Shown here: positions 43,620 through 52,666 of the stretch, piece after piece
How positions within the stretch are numbered: the first letter of the stretch is position 1
How the letters are laid out: each line of letters begins with the position of its first letter
From: Anabaena sp. UHCC 0204
GTDB taxonomy: Bacteria > Cyanobacteriota > Cyanobacteriia > Cyanobacteriales > Nostocaceae
Direction of reading: 5' to 3'
NCBI RefSeq assembly: GCF_009711975.1
Contig: NZ_VIKW01000009.1
Span: 62,001 to 126,000, forward strand
DNA length: 64,000 nt
The notes under the pieces: generated by a model
Database searches by the model: none
What the model saw: only the letters and a program-made list of their open reading frames with translations
Told to the model about the DNA's origin: nothing
Translations under genes and position numbers: made by a program

Positions 43620-44888
43620 TTATGCTTCAAAATCTTTGAAAACAACCTCTAAAAAATGACCAATTAAATATAAAGAACCGCATAATACAACTTGATTATC
43701 TGTGGGAATAAAAGCAGCATCTAGGGCGGAAAATACATCTGAATAGGTGTTACAAAGTTGTAAATCTGGACAAATTGATTTTGCTAACTTTGCTAATTCT
43801 TCTAAATCTGCTGAATTGCTATCGGGTACTGGCACTAAATATAATTGATCTCCTGGTTTGAGAAGTTCCTGAAAAATCTCAGTATGATCTTTAGTAGCCA
43901 GCATTCCCATTACCCAAGTTATATTTTGGGTGTTGAGTGTATCTACATAATCACGCAAAACTGTGGCTGAGGCTGGGTTGTGTGCGCCGTCAATGAGTAG
44001 TTTATGGTTGTTCCAAGTTATCCATTGCATTCTGCCTGGCCACTTGGTTTTACCCATTCCTTGAATAATAGCTTGTTCGGAAATTTGCCAATTTTGTTTT
44101 TGCAATATTTCCAAAGCTGCTAATGCTAAAGCTGAATTATGTAGTTGGATTTGTCCTTGTAATGCTAAGGGATATTTTATGATTCCTAGACTTTCGATTT
44201 TTTGATATTCTGCCCAATTTTGATTAATTTGACGGGATGGTTGTGGGGTAAAAATTGGGCATTCTAATTCTAGGATACGCGATCGCACAACTTCTTGAGC
44301 ATCTGCTGGTAATGAACCTACTACCACAGGACATCCCGGTTTGAGAATTCCGGCTTTTTCTCTGGCAATATGGGCTACAGTTGGTCCTAGTTGTTGCCAA
44401 TGTTCTCGACTGATAGAAGTGATGACTGTTACTAAAGGATGATCACAGACGTTAGTTGCATCTAAACGCCCTCCTAATCCTACTTCAATCACGGCAATAT
44501 CAACTTGTTGCTGGGCAAAATATAACCAAGCCGCAGCGGTAATGACTTCAAATTGAGTGGGTGATTCTGCTTCTGGGTTAATAGCTGCTTGAATTTGCAG
44601 TATTAATTCACACAGTTTATGACTATCAATGGGTTGTTCATTAATACAGATTCGTTCTGTCCAATCAACCAAATGGGGAGAGGTGTAGCGTCCTGTTCTA
44701 TAACCAGCCTCAGTAAGTACCGCAGATAGGTAAGCACAAACAGAACCTTTACCATTAGTACCAGCTACATGAATAATCGGCACTTGGTGATGGGGATTTC
44801 CCAACTTTGCCAATAAGTTGACAATGCGGGATAATCCCAAATTTACACCAAAATGCTGAAAAGGCTGGAGTAGGGAATTGACGTTCAT
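43620..44888 (-). CDS. folC: Folylpolyglutamate synthase / dihydrofolate synthase
   Basis: This 422-residue Mur-ligase-type enzyme adds glutamate to folates. The P-loop is IIHVAGTNGKGSVCAYLSAVL. The SPHLVDWTERICIN loop, the GGRLDATNV signature, and the linker LIDGAHNPAS are all diagnostic for FolC. The start ATG 44888 (MNVNSLLQPF) is chosen; a longer frame to 44996 exists, but its 36 extra residues (NYQLPITNYQ type) are the translation of a CCAATCACC repeat array and cannot be protein. It lies 128 bases downstream of psbY on the same strand. Confidence 0.95.
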   Translation of the reverse strand: MNVNSLLQPFQHFGVNLGLSRIVNLLAKLGNPHHQVPIIHVAGTNGKGSVCAYLSAVLTEAGYRTGRYTSPHLVDWTERICINEQPIDSHKLCELILQIQAAINPEAESPTQFEVITAAAWLYFAQQQVDIAVIEVGLGGRLDATNVCDHPLVTVITSISREHWQQLGPTVAHIAREKAGILKPGCPVVVGSLPADAQEVVRSRILELECPIFTPQPSRQINQNWAEYQKIESLGIIKYPLALQGQIQLHNSALALAALEILQKQNWQISEQAIIQGMGKTKWPGRMQWITWNNHKLLIDGAHNPASATVLRDYVDTLNTQNITWVMGMLATKDHTEIFQELLKPGDQLYLVPVPDSNSADLEELAKLAKSICPDLQLCNTYSDVFSALDAAFIPTDNQVVLCGSLYLIGHFLEVVFKDFEA

Positions 44889-45011
44889 GGGTGATTGGTG
44901 ATTGGTGATTGGTGATTGGTAATTGGTAATTGGTAATTGGTAATTTTTCCCTTCTTCCCTTCTTCCCTTCTTTCCTTCTTCCCTGTCACCTGTCACCTGT
45001 CACCTGTCACC
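44889..45011. repeat. STRR arrays between psbY and folC
   Basis: GATTGGT/AATTGGT heptamers (44891-44943), CTTCCCTT-type units (to ~44984) and CACCTGT heptamers (44988-45011) sit next to each other. Confidence 0.9.
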
Positions 45012-45016
45012 TAAAA

Positions 45017-45142
45017 TTACGCTTCTCTGCTCAAAAAGTTTTGCACTTGTCTGATAGCAGCAGCGCCGATATTGAAAGCAGCCCAACCAGCAGCGATCGC
45101 TACAGGTGCTAGAACAATTACTACACGGTTATCAATGTCCAT
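45017..45142 (-). CDS. psbY: Photosystem II protein PsbY
   Basis: This 41-residue gene lies between folC and the gamma-carbonic-anhydrase-like gene. The ATG (45142) follows a good GAGAGGG ribosome-binding site. The protein starts [20 protein letters not shown] and ends [12 protein letters not shown], with one membrane helix (residues ~6-30). This is the standard cyanobacterial PsbY, a small single-helix subunit near cytochrome b559 at the edge of photosystem II. The last codons lie six bases from a CACCTGT repeat array. A HIP1 octamer falls in the middle of the coding sequence. Confidence 0.93.
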   Translation of the reverse strand: MDIDNRVVIVLAPVAIAAGWAAFNIGAAAIRQVQNFLSREA

Positions 45143-45282
45143 ATCTAGAAACCCTCTCTAAATTAAAAAATCTTAAGTTTTGTCGTTTCAATCCAAAATT
45201 ACTTCAATTAGTAATTGTCACTCAATTTTTATTGTGATCTCAAGTAGGGAATTTTTTCAAGCTTCTATGTAAAGATTAATTA

Positions 45283-45342
45283 AATGTCAGTTGTCAGTGG
45301 TCAGTTGTTAGTAGTTCGTTGTCAATTGTCCATTGTCAATTG
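45283..45342. repeat. STRR-type repeats upstream of psbY
   Basis: TGTCAGT, TGTCAAT and TGTCCAT-type heptamers, partly degenerate, end at the stop of the gamma-carbonic-anhydrase-like gene. Confidence 0.8.
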
Positions 45343-45912
45343 TCAATTATTCATTGCATGAAGCAGGGCTAATTGATAGTATTTTTCGGCGTGTTCGATG
45401 AGTTCGGCGATTTCGGTGTTTGTGAGTTGACGGACTACTTTACCGGGAACACCCATGACTAGAGAACCGGGGGGTACATTTTTGGTGACTACTGCACCTG
45501 CACCGATAATGCTTCCTGTACCGATTCTTACGCCGTTTAAGATGATTGCACCAATACCGATTAAACTACCACGTTCAACGTGAGCAGAATGGACTACAGC
45601 ACGATGTCCGATAGTGACATGATCTTCTAAGATTGTGGGAAGACCAGGATCACCATGTAGAATTGCTCCATCTTGAATATTTGTGCATTCGCCAACTTCA
45701 ATCCGTTCTACATCACCTCTAACCACAGATCCATACCAAACGCTGGATCTGGCTGCTATATTGACAGAACCAATGATTACGGCATTGGCTGCCACAAAAG
45801 CAGCTTGAGAAAATATGGCTTTGCCACGCCAGCTATCGGAAAATTTCGAGTCAGAAGAGATAGACACGATAGAATATGGATATGGTACCCAGGAACACTG
45901 GAGAAACTCCAA
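45343..45912 (-). CDS. Gamma-carbonic-anhydrase-like hexapeptide-repeat protein
   Basis: This 189-residue left-handed beta-helix protein is of the gamma-CA/YrdA/PaaY group. Hexapeptide repeats run from ~residue 35 to 155. The three His expected to bind metal are present: GAILHGDPG, then TIGHRAVVHSAHV with two. SSVWYGSVVRGDVERIEVGE is also typical. Whether it hydrates CO2 is uncertain, since many relatives are inactive; it could also act as an acyl-group enzyme. The first ~25 residues are not family-like, so the true start may be later, but no better ATG is in view. It diverges from the TIGR02652 gene. Confidence 0.85.
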   Translation of the reverse strand: MEFLQCSWVPYPYSIVSISSDSKFSDSWRGKAIFSQAAFVAANAVIIGSVNIAARSSVWYGSVVRGDVERIEVGECTNIQDGAILHGDPGLPTILEDHVTIGHRAVVHSAHVERGSLIGIGAIILNGVRIGTGSIIGAGAVVTKNVPPGSLVMGVPGKVVRQLTNTEIAELIEHAEKYYQLALLHAMNN

Positions 45913-46105
45913 CCTTTAGGGCTGGTTGCAAAACCAGAATATCACAACGTTGGCCTGCTTTGGTAACAGCAGTTGTGAGACTTATTCCATGGCACTTTCT
46001 CCATTTTTGTGGATCACGGAGCAAGTTATCTAAAGTAGTGGAGTAGAAGTGTAAAGTTAAACCTACTGGTGCTGGTGAAAACAAAACTATGTTTGTACAC
46101 ACTTC

Positions 46106-46618
46106 ATGATAAATCCAGGCTTGCAGTACCCGATATTTGGCCCTGAAATACAGTGTCCTCACTGTCGCCAAACTATTTCCGCATTAACGCTGACGGATAC
46201 TTATCTATGTCCCCGTCATGGCGCATTTGAAGCTGAACCCAAAACTGGTGAGTTAGTTCATTTACAGTCTGGTCGTCATTGGCGCAGATGGGATGGTGAA
46301 TGGTATCGTCAACATACTCACCCTGATGGGATTCGGTTTGAAATTCATGAGGCTTTGGATAAGCTTTATACCCAAGGCTATCGCGCTACTAAGGTAATCA
46401 TTGCCCAACGTTATCAAGACTTGATGAGTGGTTATTTGGAACGTAGTACACCTTGGCGTTCTGGACAAGGGGAAGCTACGGGGGCGCGATTATATGGTTT
46501 ACCAGTAGAGTTTAGTCCTGATCCGATCGCAGAACCTTGTTGGGATGTGATTAACTTTGATTTGGATAAGGAACTTGGTGTACCAGTGCGTTACCCATAT
46601 TTCCGGTTGTTTGAGTAA
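46106..46618 (+). CDS. TIGR02652 family conserved cyanobacterial protein
   Basis: This 170-residue protein has an N-terminal metal site IQCPHCRQTISALTLTDTYL followed by CPRHGAFEAEP, a CxxC...CxxH zinc-ribbon pattern. The second half is rich in aromatic and charged residues: SGRHWRRWDGEWYRQH, then GYRATKVIIAQRYQDLMSGY. I place it in TIGR02652, a family of unknown function restricted to cyanobacteria, from memory of this layout. It is short and soluble and has no operon partner. The start MINPGLQYP fits, although no clear ribosome-binding site is seen. Confidence 0.75.
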   Translation: MINPGLQYPIFGPEIQCPHCRQTISALTLTDTYLCPRHGAFEAEPKTGELVHLQSGRHWRRWDGEWYRQHTHPDGIRFEIHEALDKLYTQGYRATKVIIAQRYQDLMSGYLERSTPWRSGQGEATGARLYGLPVEFSPDPIAEPCWDVINFDLDKELGVPVRYPYFRLFE

Positions 46619-46674
46619 TAGCAGTAGTCAGTGGTCGGTGGTCAGTGGTAAGAAAGAACTAACAACTGACAACT

Positions 46675-46747
46675 GTACGGGCGAAGCATTCGGGCGACTA
46701 ATTATCAATTTTTGTCCAAGGTTATTTTCCGAATGCTTCGCCCCTAC
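46675..46747. mobile_element. 73-bp palindromic MITE-like element
   Basis: GTACGGGCGAAGCATTCGG (46675-46693) and its complement with one mismatch (46729-46747) enclose 35 bases. GGGCGAAGCATTCGG is a common dispersed repeat end in Nostocales. It is flanked on both sides by AACAACTGACAA repeats. Confidence 0.7.
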
Positions 46748-46770
46748 GACAATCAACAACTGACAAGATT

Positions 46771-47199
46771 ATGCACCATGCTTCGATTCGGACGGCAAAT
46801 ATCCATCTAGCGATCGCTTTTTATGAGCAGCTAGGGTTCACGGTGAGCGATCGCTTCACTACCGGTTATACTCTAGCTTGCTGGATGGAAGGGTTAGGTG
46901 GGAGAATTGAACTCATCCAAATTCCCCAACCCCAACCTGCCCCAGATGCTTTTGATGATGAACATTATGTAGGCTACTATCATCTTTCTTTTGATGTGAC
47001 TCAGATCACACCAGATTTGCCTACCTGGTTAGAAAGTTTAAGAACACGGTTGGCTGTAGTAGAAAGTTTACCTCCTCTAAAGATTCTTTTAGAACCCACA
47101 CAGCAGCAAATTGGCGATAACATCTTAGAAGTCACGTTTATCGCTGATTTTGACGGTTTACCTCTGGAATTTATACGGTTTTTAAAGAAATCGGCTTGA
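46771..47199 (+). CDS. VOC (glyoxalase/dioxygenase) superfamily protein
   Basis: This 142-residue protein is made of two beta-alpha-beta-beta-beta units of the vicinal-oxygen-chelate fold. The first opens MHHASIRTANIHLAIAFYEQ with a typical metal His2/His3 position, and the first repeat ends IELIQIPQP with Glu. The second has YYHLSFDV (His) and closes FDGLPLEFIRF (Glu). The four metal ligands H-E-H-E are therefore traceable. It could be a lyase, dioxygenase or isomerase; the substrate is unknown. Two HIP1-type sites lie in the 5' part. It stands alone. Confidence 0.85.
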   Translation: MHHASIRTANIHLAIAFYEQLGFTVSDRFTTGYTLACWMEGLGGRIELIQIPQPQPAPDAFDDEHYVGYYHLSFDVTQITPDLPTWLESLRTRLAVVESLPPLKILLEPTQQQIGDNILEVTFIADFDGLPLEFIRFLKKSA

Positions 47200-47345
47200 A
47201 CTTACTATTAATGCCTTTTGACTGATATAATATCTTTCCTTTTCAGGTACATTTTTAGTTTCAGTGAGGTGCAGAAACATTTGCCCTATTTTTCTAGTCA
47301 AACAGTATATGTAACTTAAATTACATATATCTATTCGCCAAAGAT

Positions 47346-50201
47346 ATGTCTTTTTTCTCGATTGCACAACGACATCGCGTTTCTTTAATCATCTTGAGTG
47401 TCTGGATAATAGCGGCTTTTGTGTTAAATCATGATGCTGCTTTTAGCCTAGAAGGGGCAGGTTATCCAACCAGTCCCGACAACTCCAACTCGGAAAAATC
47501 TCAGAAAACACTAGTTGCTAAGGAAACACCAAATCTCGCCATTACAGCAAATGTGCGGAAAACCGTCTTAGCTAATGGCTTAACTGTTCTTACCAAAGAA
47601 GTACATAATGCCCCTGTGGTGACTGTACAAGTATGGTACAAATTTGGTTCAGGTCAAGAAGCACCTGGAGTCAATGGGATTGCTCATCAATTAGAACACA
47701 TGATGTTTAAAGGGACTAGCGATCGCCCCATTCAATTTGGGCGGTTATTTAGTGCTTTAGGCAGCGATTCTAATGCTTTTACCAGTTATGACCAAACAGC
47801 CTATTACAACACTGCGGAACGGGATAAACTCACCGCTCTGTTGACATTAGAAGCTGATAGAATGAAAAACTCGCTGATTGATCCTCAAGAATTAATAAGT
47901 GAGAAGCGGGTAGTTATTTCGGAATTACAAGGTTACGAAAATAGTCCAGAATATCGGCTAAATCGGGCTGTGATGATGTCCACTTTTCCCAATCACCCCT
48001 ATAGATTACCAATTGGTGGCACTAAGGCTGATGTAGAAAAATTCACAGTTGAGCAAGTACGGGAATATTACCAAAAATTCTACAGTCCGGAGAATGCTGT
48101 CTTGGTAATTGCGGGAGATTTTGACACTGCACCAACTTTAAAAAATGTGGAAAATGTGTTTGGTAAAATCCCCAAACGCCAATATTCACCCCATAATCTG
48201 ATTACTCCATCACCTTCTCCTAAACCTGCACCTGCCGTCAAATTGCAAGAACCAGGGGGAAATCCTCTACTACAAATAATTTACCCACTTCCCCAGATTA
48301 ATCAACCAGATATTCCCGCTTTGGAAATCATGGATTATATCTTAACTGCGGGTAAAAATTCCTACTTGCATCAGGAGTTGGTAGAATCGGGTTTAGCTAG
48401 TAAGATTTATGGAAGTGTTGCGAGTTTACGGGCAGGTGGCTGGTATGAAATATTAGTTACTGGTGTAGGAAATCAGGATTTAAGTAAACTTGATGCAGCG
48501 GTAATAAAGGCGTTAACAAAACTTGCTAAAGTCGGTGTGACAACAGAGCAAGTAGAACGAGCAAAAACCCAATTAACAGCCGCAGTTATTTTAAATAACC
48601 GTGATATTACCAGTCAAGCCATGCAATTGGGTAATGATCAAATCACGACCGATAATTACCAATATACAGAACGCCACTTAGTAGATATTCGTAAAGTCCA
48701 AACGGCTGATGTGATCAATGTGATCAATAAATATCTACAAACAGAAGCGCGGACAGTCGGATTTTTTGAACCCACAAAACAAACAGAAACAACCCGTGTT
48801 TCGACTTCGCTCAACAACCAGAGTTTATCTTATTCAACACCAATAGAAGATAATTCTGTTGTTGATATTGCTGTAGTCTCCGCAGAGGTAAAGAAATATT
48901 TACCACCTCTAGATAGATTACCCAAAACTAGAGAAAAAGAAATTCCCCAACAGTTACAATTGGCTAATGGGTTACGAATACTATTGTTACCTGATAGAAC
49001 TACACCAACAGTCACTTTAAGCGGACATATCAAAGCCGGAACAGAATTTGAGTCAGATGATCAAGGAGGAATAGCGTCTTTGGTGGCGAAAAATCTCATG
49101 AATGGGACAAAAACCAAAAATATGCGGACAATTGCTCAAGAATTAGATGCAAAAGGCGCAAATTTGGGATTTGAAACCTATCGTGAAGGTGTACGGATTC
49201 AAGGAAGTAGTTTAGCAGTAGATTTACCAGTTTTGCTGGGAACATTAACAGACGTAATCAGAAATAGTACATTCCCCGTTAAAGAGTTGGAACTCTCCCG
49301 TCAACAGGCTTTAACTTCCTTAGATTCAGAGTTAGATGATCCTGATAAAGTCGCAAGTCGCGTTTTTGTTCAGGCCATTTATCCCAAAAAACATCCATTA
49401 CATACCTTTCCGACTGCGAAAAGTATTCAACAAATTAAACATCAAGACGTGATTGCTTTTAAAAGCCAACATTATCGTCCTGATACCACAGTTTTAGCAC
49501 TTGTAGGGGATTTTGATGTGAATCAAGTGCGATCGCTCATGCAAGCACAATTGGGAGATTGGCAAGTTAAAGGCAAACCACCAACGGTAAAATATCCCAA
49601 TGTCAGGATGCCAAAAAACGTAGTCAATGTTAATCCTGTCGTCTCTGGTAAACCCCAAGCGATTACTTATATGGGTTATGCCGGGATTAACCGTCAAGAT
49701 AGACGATTTTATGCGGCCATGATTTTGAATCAAATTTTAGGAGGAGATACCTTATCGAGTAGACTAGGGGCAGAAGTGCGCGATCGCCAAGGACTAACCT
49801 ACGGAATTTATAGCAATTTCCTGACAGGTAAGAATGTGGGAACATTTTTGATTGAAATGCAAACCAGTCCAGAAGACGCACGGAAAGCAATTTCCAGCAC
49901 CCGCAACCTCCTTAAACAAGTTCATCAACAAGGTGTGACATCACAGGAAGTGGAAACAGCTAAACGTAATTTAATCAGTAATTACAATATTTCTTTAGCC
50001 AATCCCGAACAGTTAAGCCAGAGAATAGTCATGAATGAAGTTTATGGTTTAAATCAGGTAGAATTGCGATCGTTTATCAGCAAAATAGAGCAAGTCAACC
50101 TCAATCAAGTTAATCAAGCCGCCCGTGAATTACTTCACCCTGATAAAATAGTTGTAGTTACAGCCGGTCCACCAATACTTGCCCATAAAAAGATGAAATA
50201 A
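47346..50201 (+). CDS. M16 family zinc metallopeptidase (two-domain)
   Basis: This 951-residue protein has a signal peptide or anchor (hydrophobic ~12-30) and two M16 halves. The first has the zinc motif HQLEHMMFKG (HxxEH, about residues 114-118) and a downstream Glu in LLTLEADRMKN. The second half (from ~525) lacks HxxEH and is the inactive partner, as usual for the fused type. It is expected to act in the periplasm, degrading peptides. The linker between the halves encodes VSTSLNNQ from a 21-base dispersed repeat that also occurs at 21464. Confidence 0.92.
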   Translation: MSFFSIAQRHRVSLIILSVWIIAAFVLNHDAAFSLEGAGYPTSPDNSNSEKSQKTLVAKETPNLAITANVRKTVLANGLTVLTKEVHNAPVVTVQVWYKFGSGQEAPGVNGIAHQLEHMMFKGTSDRPIQFGRLFSALGSDSNAFTSYDQTAYYNTAERDKLTALLTLEADRMKNSLIDPQELISEKRVVISELQGYENSPEYRLNRAVMMSTFPNHPYRLPIGGTKADVEKFTVEQVREYYQKFYSPENAVLVIAGDFDTAPTLKNVENVFGKIPKRQYSPHNLITPSPSPKPAPAVKLQEPGGNPLLQIIYPLPQINQPDIPALEIMDYILTAGKNSYLHQELVESGLASKIYGSVASLRAGGWYEILVTGVGNQDLSKLDAAVIKALTKLAKVGVTTEQVERAKTQLTAAVILNNRDITSQAMQLGNDQITTDNYQYTERHLVDIRKVQTADVINVINKYLQTEARTVGFFEPTKQTETTRVSTSLNNQSLSYSTPIEDNSVVDIAVVSAEVKKYLPPLDRLPKTREKEIPQQLQLANGLRILLLPDRTTPTVTLSGHIKAGTEFESDDQGGIASLVAKNLMNGTKTKNMRTIAQELDAKGANLGFETYREGVRIQGSSLAVDLPVLLGTLTDVIRNSTFPVKELELSRQQALTSLDSELDDPDKVASRVFVQAIYPKKHPLHTFPTAKSIQQIKHQDVIAFKSQHYRPDTTVLALVGDFDVNQVRSLMQAQLGDWQVKGKPPTVKYPNVRMPKNVVNVNPVVSGKPQAITYMGYAGINRQDRRFYAAMILNQILGGDTLSSRLGAEVRDRQGLTYGIYSNFLTGKNVGTFLIEMQTSPEDARKAISSTRNLLKQVHQQGVTSQEVETAKRNLISNYNISLANPEQLSQRIVMNEVYGLNQVELRSFISKIEQVNLNQVNQAARELLHPDKIVVVTAGPPILAHKKMK

Positions 50202-50220
50202 AAGCCATTAATTCATCCGC

Positions 50221-50252
50221 TCTTATCTGCGTTCATCTGCGTTCATCTGCGG
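50221..50252. repeat. Short tandem GTTCATCTGC repeat
   Basis: Two perfect ten-base units follow a partial one (TTATCTGC) and precede CGGTTAATC, in the gap after the M16 gene. Confidence 0.7.
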
Positions 50253-50348
50253 TTAATCATTCTTAAAATCTTATCCTGTGCAGCTTCATCTTAATTTGGT
50301 ATTAATCAGGAATAATAGGAATAGGTGTAATTGACAATTATCTATTCA

Positions 50349-50801
50349 ATGATGACTAACTTTTTGACTTGCATATTCTCCCTGCTAATGAGTCTGGTAA
50401 TCATGGGTGCATCTCCAGCAACAGCCGAGAATTTATCGAACAATCTACTAAAACAACCACCTATAGAAATTACGGTCAGCTTGGGTAATGCTGCCAATGA
50501 ATTGAAATTTGAGCCAAATCAGTTAGAATTTATCTCAGGTAAACGCTACAATCTCAACTTAAATAATCCCAGCCCACAAAAACATTACTTTACAGCAAAA
50601 GACTTTGCGGATGCTATTTGGACACAAAAAGTCGAAGCCGGCAACGTAGAAATTAAAGGTGCTATTCACGAATTAGAACTTAAACCAGGTGCAAAAGCAG
50701 AATGGGTATTTATCCCCCTCAAACCTGGTAAATATGCTTTACGATGTACTATACCTGGACACGCAGAAGCTGGTATGAGAGGAGAGATTCTGATTAAGTG
50801 A
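50349..50801 (+). CDS. Cupredoxin (plastocyanin/azurin-like copper protein)
   Basis: This ~150-residue exported protein has a signal peptide of about 25 residues ending ASPATA-E. The copper site is complete: His in SPQKHYF, then CTIPGHAEAGM with Cys, His and Met ligands (C-x4-H-x4-M, as in plastocyanin-like proteins). The frame is open from TTG 50331; I chose ATG 50349 over that TTG, though an AGGTG just before the TTG leaves some doubt. It is probably periplasmic or thylakoid-lumenal and moves electrons or binds copper. It is not classical PetE, whose order of motifs is shorter at the front. Confidence 0.85.
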   Translation: MMTNFLTCIFSLLMSLVIMGASPATAENLSNNLLKQPPIEITVSLGNAANELKFEPNQLEFISGKRYNLNLNNPSPQKHYFTAKDFADAIWTQKVEAGNVEIKGAIHELELKPGAKAEWVFIPLKPGKYALRCTIPGHAEAGMRGEILIK

Positions 50802-50965
50802 TCAAATCGGAATCAGGATATACAAGATAACTTTTTAACCTGTCACCGGCTATTTGTGTTTCTCTAAAAACGCAAAATACGTTAACTTAAAATATAGATA
50901 TTTTTCGCAATAAATCTCAACAACGTTACACATAATCGGTCAAGCGCCGCTAATTCCTAAATTTC

Positions 50966-51796
50966 ATGATGAACATTTTCACCAACTTGCTTTCTCAACC
51001 AGCCCAGCCAAAACCAGAAAAACGACAACGCCGGGGGATTGAAATTAAATCAGCCCGTGAAATCGAAATTATGCGGCAATCAGCAAAGATTGTGGCAACT
51101 GTCCTCAAGGAAATTTCGGAAATAGTTCAGCCAGGAATGACGACGGCTGATTTAGATGCTTATGCCGAAAAACGCATCCGAGAAATGGACGCAACACCTA
51201 GTTTTAAAGGATATCACGGTTTCCCAGCCTCCATTTGTTCCAGCATTAACAATGAAGTTGTGCATGGAATTCCTAGCCCTAAAAAAGTAATTCGGGCAGG
51301 AGATGTTTTAAAAGTTGATACAGGAGCTTTTTATCAAGGTTTTCATGGTGATTCCTGTATTACTATCGCTGTGGGTAGTGTGACAAGTGAGGCCGCGAGA
51401 CTGATTAAAATAGCTGAAGAATCTTTATATAAAGGCATTGAACAGGTAAAAGCTGGTGTCCACCTCAAGGAAATAGCAGGTGCAATTGAAGACCATGTAA
51501 AAGCCAATGGGTTTACAGTGGTGGAACAATTTACTGGTCATGGTGTAGGTAGAAATTTACACGAAGAACCGGCAGTTTTTAACTATCGGACTCGTGATAT
51601 CCCCAATGTAAAATTACGTTCAGGAATGACTTTAGCAATTGAACCAATTTTAAATGCTGGTTCTAAAAATACCAGAATTTTAGCTGATAGATGGACTGCG
51701 GTAACAGTTGATAATGCTTTATCTGCTCAGTTTGAGCATACTGTATTAGTGACAGATAGTGGTTATGAAATTCTCACTGATAGAACGCATCTATAA
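50966..51796 (+). CDS. map: Methionine aminopeptidase, type I
   Basis: This 276-residue cytosolic enzyme removes the initiator methionine. It has a short N-terminal extension rich in Pro/Lys/Gln before [12 protein letters not shown]. Catalytic and metal residues can be followed: [20 protein letters not shown] (His), [14 protein letters not shown] (two Asp), [12 protein letters not shown] (His and Glu), and the last Glu in FEHTVLV. All ligands are present. The second ATG (50969) could also start it. The 3' end is followed within a few bases by a long repeat array. Confidence 0.96.
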   Translation: MMNIFTNLLSQPAQPKPEKRQRRGIEIKSAREIEIMRQSAKIVATVLKEISEIVQPGMTTADLDAYAEKRIREMDATPSFKGYHGFPASICSSINNEVVHGIPSPKKVIRAGDVLKVDTGAFYQGFHGDSCITIAVGSVTSEAARLIKIAEESLYKGIEQVKAGVHLKEIAGAIEDHVKANGFTVVEQFTGHGVGRNLHEEPAVFNYRTRDIPNVKLRSGMTLAIEPILNAGSKNTRILADRWTAVTVDNALSAQFEHTVLVTDSGYEILTDRTHL

Positions 51797-52108
51797 CAAT
51801 TGACAATTGACAATTGACAATTGACAACGAAGAACGAAGAACTAACAACTAACAACTAACAATTGACAATTGACAATTGACAACGAAGAACAAAGAACAA
51901 AGAACAAAGAACAAAGAACAAAGAACAAAGAACAAAGAACAAAGAACAAAGAACAAAGAACAAAGAACAAAGAACAAAGAACAAAGAACAAAGAACAAAG
52001 AACAAAGAACAAAGAACAAAGAACAAAGAACAAAGAACAAAGAACAAAGAACTAACAACTGACAACTGACAACTGACCACTAACAATTGACAACTGACAA
52101 CTGACTAA
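51797..52108. repeat. STRR region with 23 perfect GAACAAA heptamers
   Basis: Positions 51888-52048 consist of exactly 23 uninterrupted GAACAAA units followed by GAAC. They are flanked by CAATTGA (51797-51880) and CTGACAA-type units (52056-52100). Frames in all directions across it translate to KNKEQRT or LFFVLCS repeats and are artefacts. Confidence 0.95.
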
Positions 52109-52666
52109 TTACATTGTTAGTTGCGACCAAGTTTTTTGACCAACTATACCATCTGTTGATAAACGCCGACGATTTTGAAAAGCTTTGACAGCAGTTTCGG
52201 TAATTGGTCCAAAAACACCATCAATAGTGATTCCATAACCATTAGAAACTAAAAGTTTTTGTAAAACTCTCACCGATGTACCTGAACTACCAAAAGCAAT
52301 CAGGGGCAAAGGTCTGGCTTGAATTCTGGAATATCTGGTTGACAACTGAACACCCTTTCTAGTGGTCATAGGAATATTACCGGCATCAGCTAATTCAAAA
52401 GAATGGGTTGACATCTGTTTTTTGGCAATTTGCTCAAAAATTTGGTTTCGTCGAAATGAGAGAACAGAAAGATGAGTTGGGGAAGTTTCACTTATGTCTA
52501 TAAATTCAGGTGGTGTAATTTGATCATAAGCAACTAACTTATTTAATTGACGATTTGCTAACTGGGCAACATTTTCTAATTTAAAAAGTTCCTGTTGGGG
52601 AAAATGGGGTATATTTAGTTGTTTTGGACTAAATACACCCATCATCAGCAGTCCGATTTCAGTCAT
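52109..52666 (-). CDS. Peptidoglycan-binding domain protein
   Basis: This 185-residue protein carries at the C-terminus (residues ~125-185) one peptidoglycan-binding (PG_binding_1) domain: GSSGTSVRVLQKLLVSNGYG, then TIDGVFGPITETAVKAFQ and VGQKTWSQL. The first 120 residues have no recognised domain and no obvious signal peptide, although it would need export to reach the wall. Such proteins are often cell-wall hydrolases or their helpers, but no catalytic domain is visible. The 3' end lies close to the GAACAAA array. Confidence 0.85.
   Translation of the reverse strand: MTEIGLLMMGVFSPKQLNIPHFPQQELFKLENVAQLANRQLNKLVAYDQITPPEFIDISETSPTHLSVLSFRRNQIFEQIAKKQMSTHSFELADAGNIPMTTRKGVQLSTRYSRIQARPLPLIAFGSSGTSVRVLQKLLVSNGYGITIDGVFGPITETAVKAFQNRRRLSTDGIVGQKTWSQLTM

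Noticed and set aside
51842-52086. Long frames on both strands translating to LFFVLCS or KNKEQRT repeats
   Set aside because: They are produced by the GAACAAA heptamer array, which is open in every frame; there is no start signal or protein-like composition.
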